Origin: Selaginella moellendorffii
Taxonomy: Eukaryota > Streptophyta > Lycopodiopsida > Selaginellales > Selaginellaceae
Direction: 5' to 3'
Assembly: GCF_000143415.4 (NCBI RefSeq)
Contig: NW_003314330.1
Span: forward strand, 310,001 to 374,000
DNA length: 64,000 nucleotides
Below, piece by piece: positions 22,851 to 32,888 of the stretch. The translations under genes were made by a program, and so were the position numbers. How positions within the stretch are numbered: the first letter of the stretch is position 1; each line of letters opens with the position of its first letter. The notes beneath the pieces were generated by a model that was given only the letters and a program-made list of their open reading frames with translations, had not been told where the DNA came from and did no database searches.

Positions 22851-24050
22851 ACTCGTATGTATAGTTAGGCCTAGCTCAACCTGCATATATGTATGTGTAC
22901 AACTGTTGCCATAGAAAATGAAGATTGCCTCTACCACATAATATAATTATAAATAACAATATATAGCAATAAAAGATGAATTTGAGTTTGTATTAACCAA
23001 CATGCAAAGAATGAGCTTTGAAAGTAAATATTATATGAACTAATGTTGAGTAAACCCTTTAATGGTAATTTTAAAATAAAGATGGAAGGATCACTGATTT
23101 ATTTGAGTAAGGGCTCTTCACTACTTATGTATTTGTTTCCCAAAAAAACATCTATGTTAAGCCATTTCAGTATAACAACATTAATATGACATTTTTGACA
23201 TCAAAGCTTCCACCCAAAAAATAAAAGATGCCAATATAGAAAATGTTGGCAACACTGATATATGAGGCCAATTTTGTAATAACAAATATCACGGCCACAA
23301 CCATATCCTTTTTGTCCTTAAACATAAACAACAACAATGTTAAATTTTATTAAAAAAGGATCATCTCTCACAAAACATATATGTAATAACAAAAGGAGAA
23401 ATGATATTTTATAGCATTGTATCAATTAAAGAGCATCAAGTTACAATTAATGTATGTGGAAGGAATTGTACCACATATTATGAATAATGCTATCAATTGA
23501 GTTTAATTGTTTTTGCTGTATTTGTATAACATCAAACAACTACATCAATTGCTACTCTAAAGTTAAAGAAAAAGAAAATTGCTACTTTACCAATAAGATA
23601 AAACAAAAAGAAACAAAACAAAAAAGAAGAAACTCAAAACTTATATAAATAAGAGAAATTTAGATAATACAAAATTAAAATCATAAATCAAAGTATTCCT
23701 CAAGGACAATTAAAGTTATTATTCACCTCCACCCATGTAAGTGTATAAAATATAAGAATGGAATACAGAAATATATATATTTAATTAGCTAACTTAAATA
23801 TAAAAATGAATGATTTGGATTGAAATGACTCACTACACTAACAATAATATACAAAATGGTAATTATACAATTGGATTTTATATAAGTATTTTAATAAATT
23901 TATATTTCAATAAATTTTATATAAGATGAACATCAATTACCTTTTTTAACTGTCAAAATATTTAAACATTTATCCAAGTTTTCTAATGACTAACAACTAA
24001 AATTTTTCTAGGCCAAGAATAAAAATCCACGCCGCCCTTTACATACCACC
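22851..24050. other. AT-rich stretch, probably 5' part of the gypsy relic
   Basis: No gene seen. 23560-23820 resembles 15060-15330 beside the other antisense relic, suggesting shared gag/leader sequence too decayed to read. Confidence 0.45.
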
Positions 24051-24104
24051 AGGTATGCACATTTTAGAACTATAAGAATTTGAAGAATGTACAGATAACA
24101 CTAG

Positions 24105-25739
24105 CTATTTGCTAGACATTTTTGCTTTTGCAAATACAACTCCTGCAAACAGTCCTGCACAACAATAGAAAGCATCTCGAACCATATCATCAAGAGAAAA
24201 CCATTGCCTACCAAAAATGATGCTCAGCAAGTTCGGCAAGCTTGTCGGAACTCTAAACAAGGCGATGCCAGCAATGGAGAGCGGTATTTTGTTCAGTGAG
24301 CCCACAAGACTGTAAGAATAGTTGGTCCTCTTATCAGTCGCAAAACAAACGAAATTTACCTGTAGGTGGTGGGACTTGTTTGGTACAAAAACCACATAGA
24401 TGTGAAGCTAATTGCCAAGCCGAACAAGCCACTCAACGTGATAACTAGCCAAAATGTCGGAAGACTCAAAATTGGCCTGCAAACAAAAGAAAAGGCATCG
24501 TTAGCAAAAAAGTTGGACCACGAAAACAAGCACTCACAACGTCGATAAGTACTCAATCTCGTTAAAAAGGAGAATGAGCACGAGACCAAGAGGCAGGGAA
24601 AGAGAATTGTTGAGCAGAACCATCGAAAACTCGCCGAGGTTGCCAGATTTCGTTGCTTGTTTCGCTGTGTCCATTACCTTCCGAAGTGTCAGCTGTAAAA
24701 ACACGTGAACAAGAGAGATTATGTGGTGAGAAAACCAACGTATTACTCACTGAATAAGCAGCTGTGAGAAAGCAATTCAATATCTGCCAAGCGTATCCAA
24801 CTCCGTGGAAAGAAAGATCGGTGAAACCTCCAGCCACAGCAGAGAGAACCTTCATTACTACAAGTTAGGATCTCAGCGTTTTTGGTGAAGAGTGCAGTCT
24901 AAAAAGCAAGTACCATAAGTAATAGAGAGCCCCAGACTTTCCGATTGTGATGCTTGCCGAAGAGATACATTTCTCCCAGCGCGGTCACGATATTCGTCAT
25001 GTTTTTTAGAATTGTTACCATCGCCACGTTCATGTTTTTCAGGCTGTCAACAGAAAGGATTTGGATAAACAACGGAGAAAAGAACGAAAATATTTTTTGC
25101 GATACCTGTAAATGCTGCTGACAAGCATGCCGACAAATATAACGTTCACTGGAAACCAGACTCGAACAAGCTTCCAGGTGATTGGCTCGATCGTTATTGC
25201 CCCCAGGCAGCTCAGTATCACGACTGCGATGACACTGATGAGATTCTGGACAAGAAGAAACCAGGACGTTAGTTTCAGCGCAGAAGAAACGGAAGAAAGA
25301 AAAAAAAACGAGACCTGATAAAACATCAAAGAAATCCCTGCATTAAAGTTATATCCAGAAAGAAGGTACTTGTTTAGCAAAATCATACTGCAAGAGGACG
25401 CACAGTACGCCAGTCCAGACACAACAGCCTGGTGCCGAGATTTTCGAGAATTCTTCTCATCACCTTCGACATCCAGATCTTCCAGAGCACTGGATAGACG
25501 ACTTCCGGGAACAATCCTAAAAAGAAACACACGCAAAAAGAATTTCAAGAACAAGAGGAAAAAAAGAGCTTTAACTCACCTTGCCGAATGCGCTCGTCTT
25601 ATACCTCCGCGAGGACTATTTGGAACTCCATTGACGGGATTGGATCCATTCAGAGCAGCGTTCTCCAAATCATCGGCTCCATTCCTGGAAAACAGATTCT
25701 AAGCGCGAGAGATTGCAGCCTTGCTCACCTCAAAACCAT
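24105..25739 (-). CDS. Golgi GDP-mannose-type nucleotide-sugar transporter (GONST1/2-like), 368 aa
   Basis: Ten exons from the ATG at 25739: 25729-25739, 25580-25684, 25315-25516, 25106-25245, 24914-25043, 24751-24849, 24538-24692, 24360-24476, 24212-24309, 24105-24154 (1107 nt in frame). The protein matches plant GONST transporters throughout: YCASSCSMILLNKYLLSGYN, YNFNAGISLMFYQNLIS, VNVIFVGMLVSSIYSL, NVAMVTILKNMTNIVTALGE, SFTSMWFLYQTSPTTYSLVG, LPNLLSIIFGLFAGVVFAK. About ten hydrophobic segments follow a 40-60-residue cytosolic N-terminus. The family exchanges GDP-sugars for GMP across the Golgi membrane, feeding glycan synthesis. The fifth intron needs the acceptor AAG at 24850-24852 to avoid a stop. 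It is divergent from the PPR gene that follows. Confidence 0.92.
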
Positions 25740-26058
25740 GATTTGGCCGATCAACGAAGCTCTAGAGGCCTGCCGGCTCGCATTCTTCACGATCTAGCTC
25801 TACCCTAGGCGAGACTCGCGCGGATCCAATCCTTGGCGCTCCAGTTGACCTATATTTCCTCGCAACATTCTACTAAAGCCCTAATCCATGCAAAACGTGC
25901 TGTGTGGCGTGTGGAGGGGAAATCATGAAGACCTTGGATTGATGGTACGGTAGGACTTTATATTTGTTCCTAGTGGATGGAATTTTTGAGGGAATGCTCC
26001 AAAGTCAACATGAAACAATGGAGATTGTTGCGTAGCTTTGAAACAAGGTATCGATCAA

Positions 26059-27735
26059 ATGACCCTCTCTTTGCTGGATCTGGCTTGCCTAGCTCGAAGC
26101 TCCTCGAAACTGGGAGATTTATCAAAATGCATTGCAGTGCACGAAACTATCTCCAGCAGCGAGCACAGGGACAGCAGTTATCTCTCGAATCTTGTGCTGC
26201 AAATGTATGCCAAGTGTGGGGAAATTGGTCGGGCACTGAGCGTGTTCAGACGTATGAAAAATCCCAACGTTTTCTCCTACACGATCATGCTCGCGGCACT
26301 GGCACAAAACGGGAATCTGGATGATGCCAGAGTCTTGTTCGCCCAGATGCCCGAGCGCAATGTTGTATCGTGGACGACCATGATCTCATCGTGTGGGCAG
26401 CTTGGGCTTGTCGAAGAGGCAAAGCAGCTCTTTGATCAAATGCCGGAACCGAACACAGTGACTTGGAACTCGCTGATTCATACATATGCCGTAACTGGGC
26501 ATCTTTCTAAGGCGCAAAGTATGTTTGATCGAATGCCTGAAAGGAGTATTGTTTCTTGGAACGAGATCATTTCGATGTACGCACAAAGTGTTGAGGGTGG
26601 CAAGGCCAAGATTGTGTTTGATAGTTGTCCTGGATGGGATGTTGTTTCTTGGACAAGTATGATCCAAGCATTTGCCTTTTCTGGGGATATCCAAAGCGCT
26701 AGAGATGTGTTTCACGAGATGCCCGAGTGGAATGTGGTGTCTTGGAACACAATGGCTGGCGCGTTTGCGGAGAACGGGTACGCTGAAGAAGCTAGAATTC
26801 TTTTCGATTCGATGATGGAGCGATCGGAAGTGTCGTGGACAATCTTGCTGGGAGCTGCAGAAGATCTCGCAGAAGCAAAAGCCATCTTTGATGGCATGCC
26901 CGAATGGTCTGTCTTCTCTTGCACGGTGATGCTCCAAAAGCATGCCCAGTTCGGGCATATTGAACACGCCAAGAGCCTGTTTGATCAAATGCCCGAGTGG
27001 AACGGGGTGACTTTGAGCACAATGATATCCATGTATGCCTTAAACGGGTATCTCGTCGATGCCAAGCGCTTGTTCGATGGCTCACAAGAGAAAAACCTCA
27101 GCGCCTGGACAGTGCTTGTTCAAGGATACGCTCAAAACCTGGATCTAAGAAACACCAAAGCAACGTTTGATGCAATGCCAGAAAAGAACGTAGTTGCATG
27201 GACGTGCATGATCGAAGCAAATGCCCGATCGGGGCAAATACTTCAGGCGAAGAACATGTTTGATGCATTGCCCGAGCGCAACATCGTCTCGTACAACGTT
27301 GTCATTGAGGCGTTTGCGAGCTCCTCTCCGTCAACCATCCATTGGTTTCACGACATGCTGCTAAACGGGCAAGATCCCGACGAGTACTCGTTCATCAACG
27401 TTCTTACCGCGTGCAGCTGCAGCGGGAGCTTGTTCCAGGCGCGGGACTTTTTCGTTTCGATGCAGGGCGATCACGGGCTGCAGCCATCGCAACACCATTT
27501 TGCATCGATGCTGGATCTGCTGGGGCGGCTTGGACAAGTCCGAGACGCTGAAAAGATCCTGGGCGAGATGCCGTGTGAGGCGGACTCGGTGACTTGGGCG
27601 ACCTTGCTTGCCGCTTCGAGGATCCACAAGGCCAACGAAAGTGGCGCTCGAGCTGCCAGGAACGCTCTAGAACTTGAGACGATCAAGCCTGGAGCGTATT
27701 TGCTAGTTGCCGAGCTTGCAGCTAAAACCATTTGA
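26059..27735 (+). CDS. PPR protein built of consecutive 31-residue S repeats (558 aa)
   Basis: Intronless. The open frame extends upstream of 26059 but only through a TTG; the first ATG is at 26059 (MTLSLLDLACLARSS). After two degenerate repeats come about eleven head-to-tail repeats, nearly all 31 residues and of the S type, each closing with a MPExNVVSW-like turn (MPERNVVSWTTMI, MPEPNTVTWNSLI, MPEWNVVSWNTMA and so on); one repeat near 26820-26900 is about three residues short. The end has a partial E-like motif (LLGRLGQVRDAEKILGEMP, VTWATLLAASRIH) but no DYW domain. PPR proteins bind organellar RNA; pure S arrays occur in editing- and splicing-related factors. No strong targeting peptide is visible. 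Confidence 0.9.
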   Translation: MTLSLLDLACLARSSSKLGDLSKCIAVHETISSSEHRDSSYLSNLVLQMYAKCGEIGRALSVFRRMKNPNVFSYTIMLAALAQNGNLDDARVLFAQMPERNVVSWTTMISSCGQLGLVEEAKQLFDQMPEPNTVTWNSLIHTYAVTGHLSKAQSMFDRMPERSIVSWNEIISMYAQSVEGGKAKIVFDSCPGWDVVSWTSMIQAFAFSGDIQSARDVFHEMPEWNVVSWNTMAGAFAENGYAEEARILFDSMMERSEVSWTILLGAAEDLAEAKAIFDGMPEWSVFSCTVMLQKHAQFGHIEHAKSLFDQMPEWNGVTLSTMISMYALNGYLVDAKRLFDGSQEKNLSAWTVLVQGYAQNLDLRNTKATFDAMPEKNVVAWTCMIEANARSGQILQAKNMFDALPERNIVSYNVVIEAFASSSPSTIHWFHDMLLNGQDPDEYSFINVLTACSCSGSLFQARDFFVSMQGDHGLQPSQHHFASMLDLLGRLGQVRDAEKILGEMPCEADSVTWATLLAASRIHKANESGARAARNALELETIKPGAYLLVAELAAKTI

Positions 27736-27826
27736 TCGTTCTTGTTGATCGGATAAACGATCTTGTCAATCCATTTCTCAAATGCTCTCGAGTGACAAAG
27801 AGATCACCTAAAGTTTCGCTGCTGGA

Positions 27827-28595
27827 TCACGACTTCTTCTTGGTGTCTGACCCCGAGTATTTCCTGTCGAAGTAAGCTAGCTGGTTCCGGAGGTGACCAT
27901 TGTCCTCGAGTAGCCGATCGTATTCCAAGAGGAAACCTTCGCCCTGTTTCTTGAGAGCCTGGACGCTGGCTTCTGCCGCTCGGAGCTCCTTCGTCCTGCC
28001 CTCGGCATCGATCTTCATGTTCTCGAGCTTGGCTCTCAAGTCGTTGATCGTCCCATCCTTTGCAGCGGAATCGAGATTCATCCTCTCCATTCTTGCGCGC
28101 AAGTCACTGACAAGGTGTTCCAGGTGATCAAACTCCACCTGTTTTTGTTTAAGCTGGAACTTCTCATTCTCCGAGGTCTTGAGCTGGAGCTTGAGCAAAC
28201 GCAAGGTTTCTCTCAGTGGCTCATCCTGGCACACGATCCTGTGGATCTGGCGAATCACTATCGCCACGAACAAACTCGATCCTACAAAACATACAGATTA
28301 GAAACTCTTGCAGAGGAAAAAATTTTTTTTTTTGACTCTCGATCTTACCAGTTAGAGCCGCCAAAGCGCGTTGATAGTGGAGATCTACCAAAGACGCTGT
28401 GCGCATTCTAAACACAGCAGTAGCAAATGCAATAGAGAGATACCCGATGATCAAACGAGAAAGAGCTCGCCCCTTCCCGATCACGAAGATTCCAACGCAC
28501 GATCCAGCGGCGCGACTGAGAGTTGAGAATCTGCTCACAAGGAGCAGCAGCACAACGCATTCGATCGCCGCGAGCGCACTGAGCGCCTCCAGCAT
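27827..28595 (-). CDS. BAP31-like endoplasmic reticulum membrane protein (233 aa)
   Basis: Two exons, 28349-28595 and 27827-28281 (702 nt), intron 67 bp with GT-AG ends. The N-terminal half has three hydrophobic segments (ALAAIECVVLLLLVS, GYLSIAFATAVF, SSLFVAIVIRQIHRI); the C-terminal half is a coiled coil ending in the very conserved plant BAP31 stretch GEGFLLEYDRLLEDNGHLRN. The last residues KKKS fit a KKxx ER-retrieval signal. BAP31 relatives act as ER cargo and quality-control receptors. The start codon is 174 bp from that of the divergent BRCA1 gene. Confidence 0.88.
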
Positions 28596-28769
28596 TTTTT
28601 TCCGTCCTCCCAAAAGCCCTAAGTCATTGTAAACCCTGGAAGCTTTAAAGGCGTACACGTGGCGGGCATCCAAGGGCAAACGAAGAACAGCCCATTCTCC
28701 CGCGTTTTATTTCGAAGCTTTGGCGCCCAGCATTAATAGGGTTTTGGGGTTCCAGGGGATTGATCGGCG
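28596..28769. promoter_or_regulatory. Bidirectional promoter region, BAP31-like / BRCA1
   Basis: Only 174 bp separate the two start codons. It contains AATAGGGTTTTGGGG (telo-box-like) and CACGTGGC, a G-box-like core, near 28656. Regulatory role is inferred from position and motifs. Confidence 0.45.
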
Positions 28770-31732
28770 ATGGCGGCAGTGGCGCCTCATCTGGAGCGCT
28801 TCGGCAGGGAGCTCAAGTGTCCAATCTGGTACACTTCTTTCTTCTCTTCTATCGGATCTTGTTGATCACTTGATCTTCGCTTGTAGCTTGAGTCTATTCC
28901 AGCAAGCCGCGGTGCTTTCTTGCACCCATTGCTTTTGCAAGTAAGTATATCGTTTCTTTTTGTGGAGAGGTCATTAACACATTGGTGCTCTCAGGCCGTG
29001 CATTCTTACATCCTTGAAGGGCATGCCATTCTGTCCTGTATGTAAAGTCCCTGCCACGAGACGAGGTGAGCCATTGGGCCGTGCGCTTTTGTCTAGCAGT
29101 TCTAAGTTTTTCATCCTTTGCTAGAGGTGAGGCCTTCGCCAAAGATGGATAACGTTGTGGGAATTTATCGGGATATAGAAGCTGCGGTTGGAATCACACC
29201 GTTTGCTAGTCAGGATCCAAATACTCATGGTAAGGAGCAGACATGAAAGAAGATTTCTAATAGAGCATTCCTACGTGCAGGATTTCACAAGCAAACGAAA
29301 GGAGGTGACAATTCCCCTGAACGCGGAAATGCCACTAAGAGAATTCCTTCTAAGAAAAGAGTTCAGGCGCCTCAGATGGCCAGTTCTGGGAATGTCAAAG
29401 ATAAAGAGAAATCTCGCAAGAAGAAACGTAAAGCACAAGTTGAAGAAGAAGAAGAAGACTTGAATCCAGTGAGTCTTAATGACTTTGAGAACTTTGAAGC
29501 TGAGCTTGCAAAGGAGAAGGCTTGGGAATTTGGACGATGCGAAGCTGCCTCTTCGTCGAAACTGCAAAAGACTGCTGAACATAATACTGCGCAACGGGAA
29601 CTTCCTCGACAAAGTACTCCTCTTGCTCCTTTCTTCTGGCTCTCCTCGCAAGATGATCCACAGATAACGCAGACACATCCATCGCCGGATATTGCTGCAA
29701 ATCGCCCTTCGTTCAGCGACCTCAAAAGCTCAGAGCATCACTCAAGTGAACAAGATATGGTAAGAGATGCTTTTATTTCCTGCTTAAGTAACACGGATCG
29801 TGCAGGAAGACGTATCAAAAGGTCATGGAGCGGATTCTGATCCATTTCTTTGGACTCAGCGTGCATGCTCTCCCGAACTTGAAGGCAATGCTCACGACGA
29901 TATGGTAAACTTCGTTAGTTCGACGCTCTTGTTTTTCGGCCTTACTCACGTGTAATGTAGATGAACTTGATCGTGGAGGATTCACAAGAACTTGATCCTT
30001 ATCTTCCTATTAAGCAGTTTTTAGAAGGTGACACAGACTCAGGAAAAAGCGTGATTAGAAGAGCACGCGTGGATCCTGTCAAGGTTGAAGTTCCTTTTGA
30101 CAAGATTCCTTGGACGGAGAAGCCGCATGCACCTGTATCAGAAGGTCCACCAAAAGAAGGCGATGTTAAGCCAGTTCGGTCTCCTGCAAAGAAGAGAAAC
30201 AACAGGATAAGTAAAAGTCCTGTGCGTCAAGCTGGTAATGGTACTGTACAAGAACGCGAAGTTTCTCCCCGGAAATCTGGAGAGGCTGTTTGTGCATTCT
30301 GCCAGCGTGCAGGCGATTGTTCTGTAAGAAATTCGCCGTTTTGAGTTTTTTAGAACTGATTGTCCGGATGCAGGTTTGTGGAGACCTGATGGCTTACAAG
30401 AACGGTCTTCTTTTTCCAAGAAATAGCGGTGCCAAAAACGTTGTTCACAAGCTTTGTGCTGAATGGTATGCTTTTCTTTTCTTCTGTTTACTTGTTAGAT
30501 TCTATGTTTTCTTCAGGGCACCTAAAGTCTACTTTATTGGCGATGAAAATGAAAACAAACTGCAAAATTTGGAGTCAGAAATTTTCCGGGCCCGGAAGCT
30601 TAAGTGTAAGAGCTGCAAGAGAAAAGGTGCAGCATTGGGTTGCTATTGGAACAGCTGTCGTAAATCTTTCCACTATCACTGTGCGAAAGCTGATTCCAAC
30701 TTCAAGTTCGACACGGTATATGATTTATGAATTTCTTGGACACTAATGAATGGTTTCCGTTTGCAGACACGGTTTCTCGTGCTTTGTCCAGTCCACGCGA
30801 CCGGTTCTTTTTCTGGGAAACGAAGAAAAAGCTCCTCAGAAACAAAACAAAAAACGTCGAGACCAAGGTAGTAAAGCTCTCTTATTACTCTCAAGCTCCA
30901 ATGGATCATCTTGCAGAGGTGGGAAAGCCAACAAAGCAGAAGCGCAAAATTGTCCTAGAAAATATGTCTTCTGCGGTTCAAGTTTGGATACTCGTGACAA
31001 GGTAAAGATCAATTTTAAGGTTTTATACGCCACCTGCATAACTTTTCTCAGGAGCAACTGGCAAAGTTCGCATCAGCAACAGGATCACTCGTCGAATCAT
31101 CGTGGAACCATAATGTGACCCATGTGCTTGCTGGTCCCGACGCGACTGGCGGTGCTCGGAGGACACTAAAGCTCTTGAGGGGGATTCTGGAAGGAAAATG
31201 GATATTGCAGCCTGAGTGTACGTAAACCACATTGAACTTCTCACACCGCTGATGAGCTCGATTGCTTGTACAGGGTTAACCGCCTGCCTATCAGCTGGCC
31301 ATTTCGTAGACGAGGCACCATACGAAGCTCGAGTTGATGTACAAGGCAGACTTGAGGAGGGACCCAAGCAAGGAAGACTTCTTGCAAACTCAGAGGTCTG
31401 GAGCACTTGCACACTTTTTCTTGGCTTAACAAACATCTCGTTCTTTTGTTCAGGCCCCGAAGCTGTTTACCTTGCTAGACTTCTACTTCACCGAGTTTGA
31501 GGGGTCACTGAAAACGGACCTGGAGACCCTGGTCCGAGCCGGTGGTGGAACCGTGCTACATCGTCAGCCTGTCTCTCCATTGCCCAAGACAACACTGGTT
31601 ATCTATCCACAAGACGGCAAAACGCAACGGAAAGCAGCAGCCTCGATATCCGAAGCTACTGGAGCCGTCGCTCTGGAACACACTTGGATCCTCAACTCCA
31701 TAGCCGGCTACCGCCTTCAACCTTTGCGGTAA
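28770..31732 (+). CDS. BRCA1: BRCA1 homologue: RING, extended PHD and tandem BRCT (757 aa)
   Basis: Fourteen exons: 28770-28828, 28887-28940, 28995-29065, 29125-29229, 29281-29759, 29806-29904, 29961-30323, 30374-30465, 30517-30715, 30767-30867, 30917-31001, 31052-31217, 31274-31395, 31454-31732; 2274 nt in frame. The N-terminal RING reads RFGRELKCPICLSLFQQAA, CTHCFCKPC, FCPVCK. The middle is charged and keeps two motifs of plant BRCA1, PFFWLSSQDD and LWTQRACSPE. An extended PHD follows (CAFCQRAGDCS, VHKLCAEWAPKVYF, CKSCKRKGAALGCY, SFHYHCAK, LCPVH), then two BRCT repeats (VTHVLAGPDATG, ILEGKWILQPEWL; LDFYFTEF, HTWILNSIAGY). Plant BRCA1 works with BARD1 in homologous recombination. It is shorter than the Arabidopsis protein, mostly in the linker before the PHD. 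Confidence 0.93.
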
Positions 31733-31814
31733 AGGTGTTTCTTCCTTTTTGTTCTTTACTTAAGCAAATGGTTTTTAGGGATCAACCAAATTGGGAGGAA
31801 AAGGAAAAGCTCTG

Positions 31815-32414
31815 ATGGAGCTCCAAGACAACGATAGGTACAAGCTAGTGATCAAACTCCAGGGCCGGGGGAATTCCATGAAAACCAAAGTCGACAACAT
31901 AGCCGAGGTGTGCAAAGCGCTGGGACGCTCGCCGGCGCTGGTGACGAGGTTCTTTGGCTGCGAGCTCGGGGTGCTTTCGAGCTACAGCGACGACACCAAC
32001 ACCGCCATCGTCAATGGCTCCCACGACACAGAGAAGCTGGCAAAACTCCTCGACAAATTCATTGCTAAGTATGTGCTGTGCTACGAGTGCAAGAATCCAG
32101 AGACGGAGTTTACGGTGGACAAGATGATCCGGCTCAAGTGCGCTGCGTGTGGTCACTCGTCCGAGGTTGATCTCCTCAAGAACGACGAGGTGGTGAGGAA
32201 GTTCTACTGTGGCGGTGGCGGCGCCGCTAAGAAAGCTACCAAGGTGGCAAAGGGGCCGAGCAAGAAGAACGCTCCAGTGGTGATTGCGAAGAAGGGCGAT
32301 GAAGACGATCAAGAGGATGACGATGGAGTGGAGTGGCAAACCGATCCTTCGAAGGAAGCGGCCCAAGAACGCTTGAAAGAGCAGCTTAGCTCTAACCTTG
32401 GATGGTTACTTTAA
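31815..32414 (+). CDS. eIF5 N-terminal-domain protein lacking the HEAT/W2 domain (199 aa)
   Basis: Single exon. The frame stays open upstream to a TTG at 31791, but the first ATG is 31815 (MELQDNDRYKLVIKLQGRGN). It matches the eIF5/eIF2-beta fold: KLQGRGNSMKTKVDNIAEV, FFGCELG, VNGSHDTEKLAKLLD, and the zinc ribbon CYECKNPETEF with LKCAACG. eIF5 is the GTPase-activating protein for eIF2 in translation start. The GAP arginine (Arg15 in yeast eIF5) lies near the start; RYK at residues 8-10 is a candidate position, but alignment is uncertain. The tail is Lys- then Asp/Glu-rich and stops at about half the usual length, without the W2 HEAT domain that binds eIF3 and eIF2-beta. It starts only 82 bp after BRCA1 ends. 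Confidence 0.85.
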   Translation: MELQDNDRYKLVIKLQGRGNSMKTKVDNIAEVCKALGRSPALVTRFFGCELGVLSSYSDDTNTAIVNGSHDTEKLAKLLDKFIAKYVLCYECKNPETEFTVDKMIRLKCAACGHSSEVDLLKNDEVVRKFYCGGGGAAKKATKVAKGPSKKNAPVVIAKKGDEDDQEDDDGVEWQTDPSKEAAQERLKEQLSSNLGWLL

Positions 32415-32888
32415 ACCAGCCCTGCGTTTAAAGTAATTAATTTTGCTTAATTTTAAGTTTAATTTAATGGAGAGAGTTCTTTCTACCTTTAGGTCTTTTA
32501 TGTTTGTTTAAAAGAGAGATTTCCAGGTCGGCACCGGCGCTCCTCTCCTTCCTAGCCTGGCTAAAAGGCCGCGCGATTTTCTCGTCGATCGAGCAGCCGA
32601 TCGCCGCCCAGCGCGGCCACCAGGTCTGTTCTTCGCTCTCGATTTGCGAATGCCGGCGATCTTTTTCTCGATTCGACATCCTAACCGAGGGCTTCGCCAA
32701 TGCAGTGTGAGATTTCCGGAGGAGCTGCAGTACTCGCGCCTGGCGGCGGCATCATGGACTCGATTTTCGCGGATCGGGCTGCATCGTTCATCGCAGCACT
32801 GCTCCTGGCGGCATGAAAGAAGTGAGTGAGAAATGCAGCTTAGCTGGGATCTGTGGCGGACCAGCGGTGAGATGAGACACGACAGGGG
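32415..32888. other. Intergenic / leader of the GT31 gene
   Basis: No conserved protein seen. Short open frames at 32504-32829 look like leader sequence. AT-rich just after the eIF5-like stop, GC-richer towards the GT31 start. Confidence 0.4.

Noticed and set aside
26386-26988. 200-codon open frame antisense to the S-type PPR
   Set aside because: Mirror of the repetitive PPR frame; His/Arg-rich translation without a known motif.
29376-29840. 154-codon frame as a separate gene
   Set aside because: It is the middle of BRCA1 exon 5 read on through the next intron; flanking splice sites and BRCA1 motifs fit the larger gene.
31845-32366. 173-codon frame antisense to the eIF5-like gene
   Set aside because: Sense strand shows the conserved zinc ribbon; the antisense has no motif.
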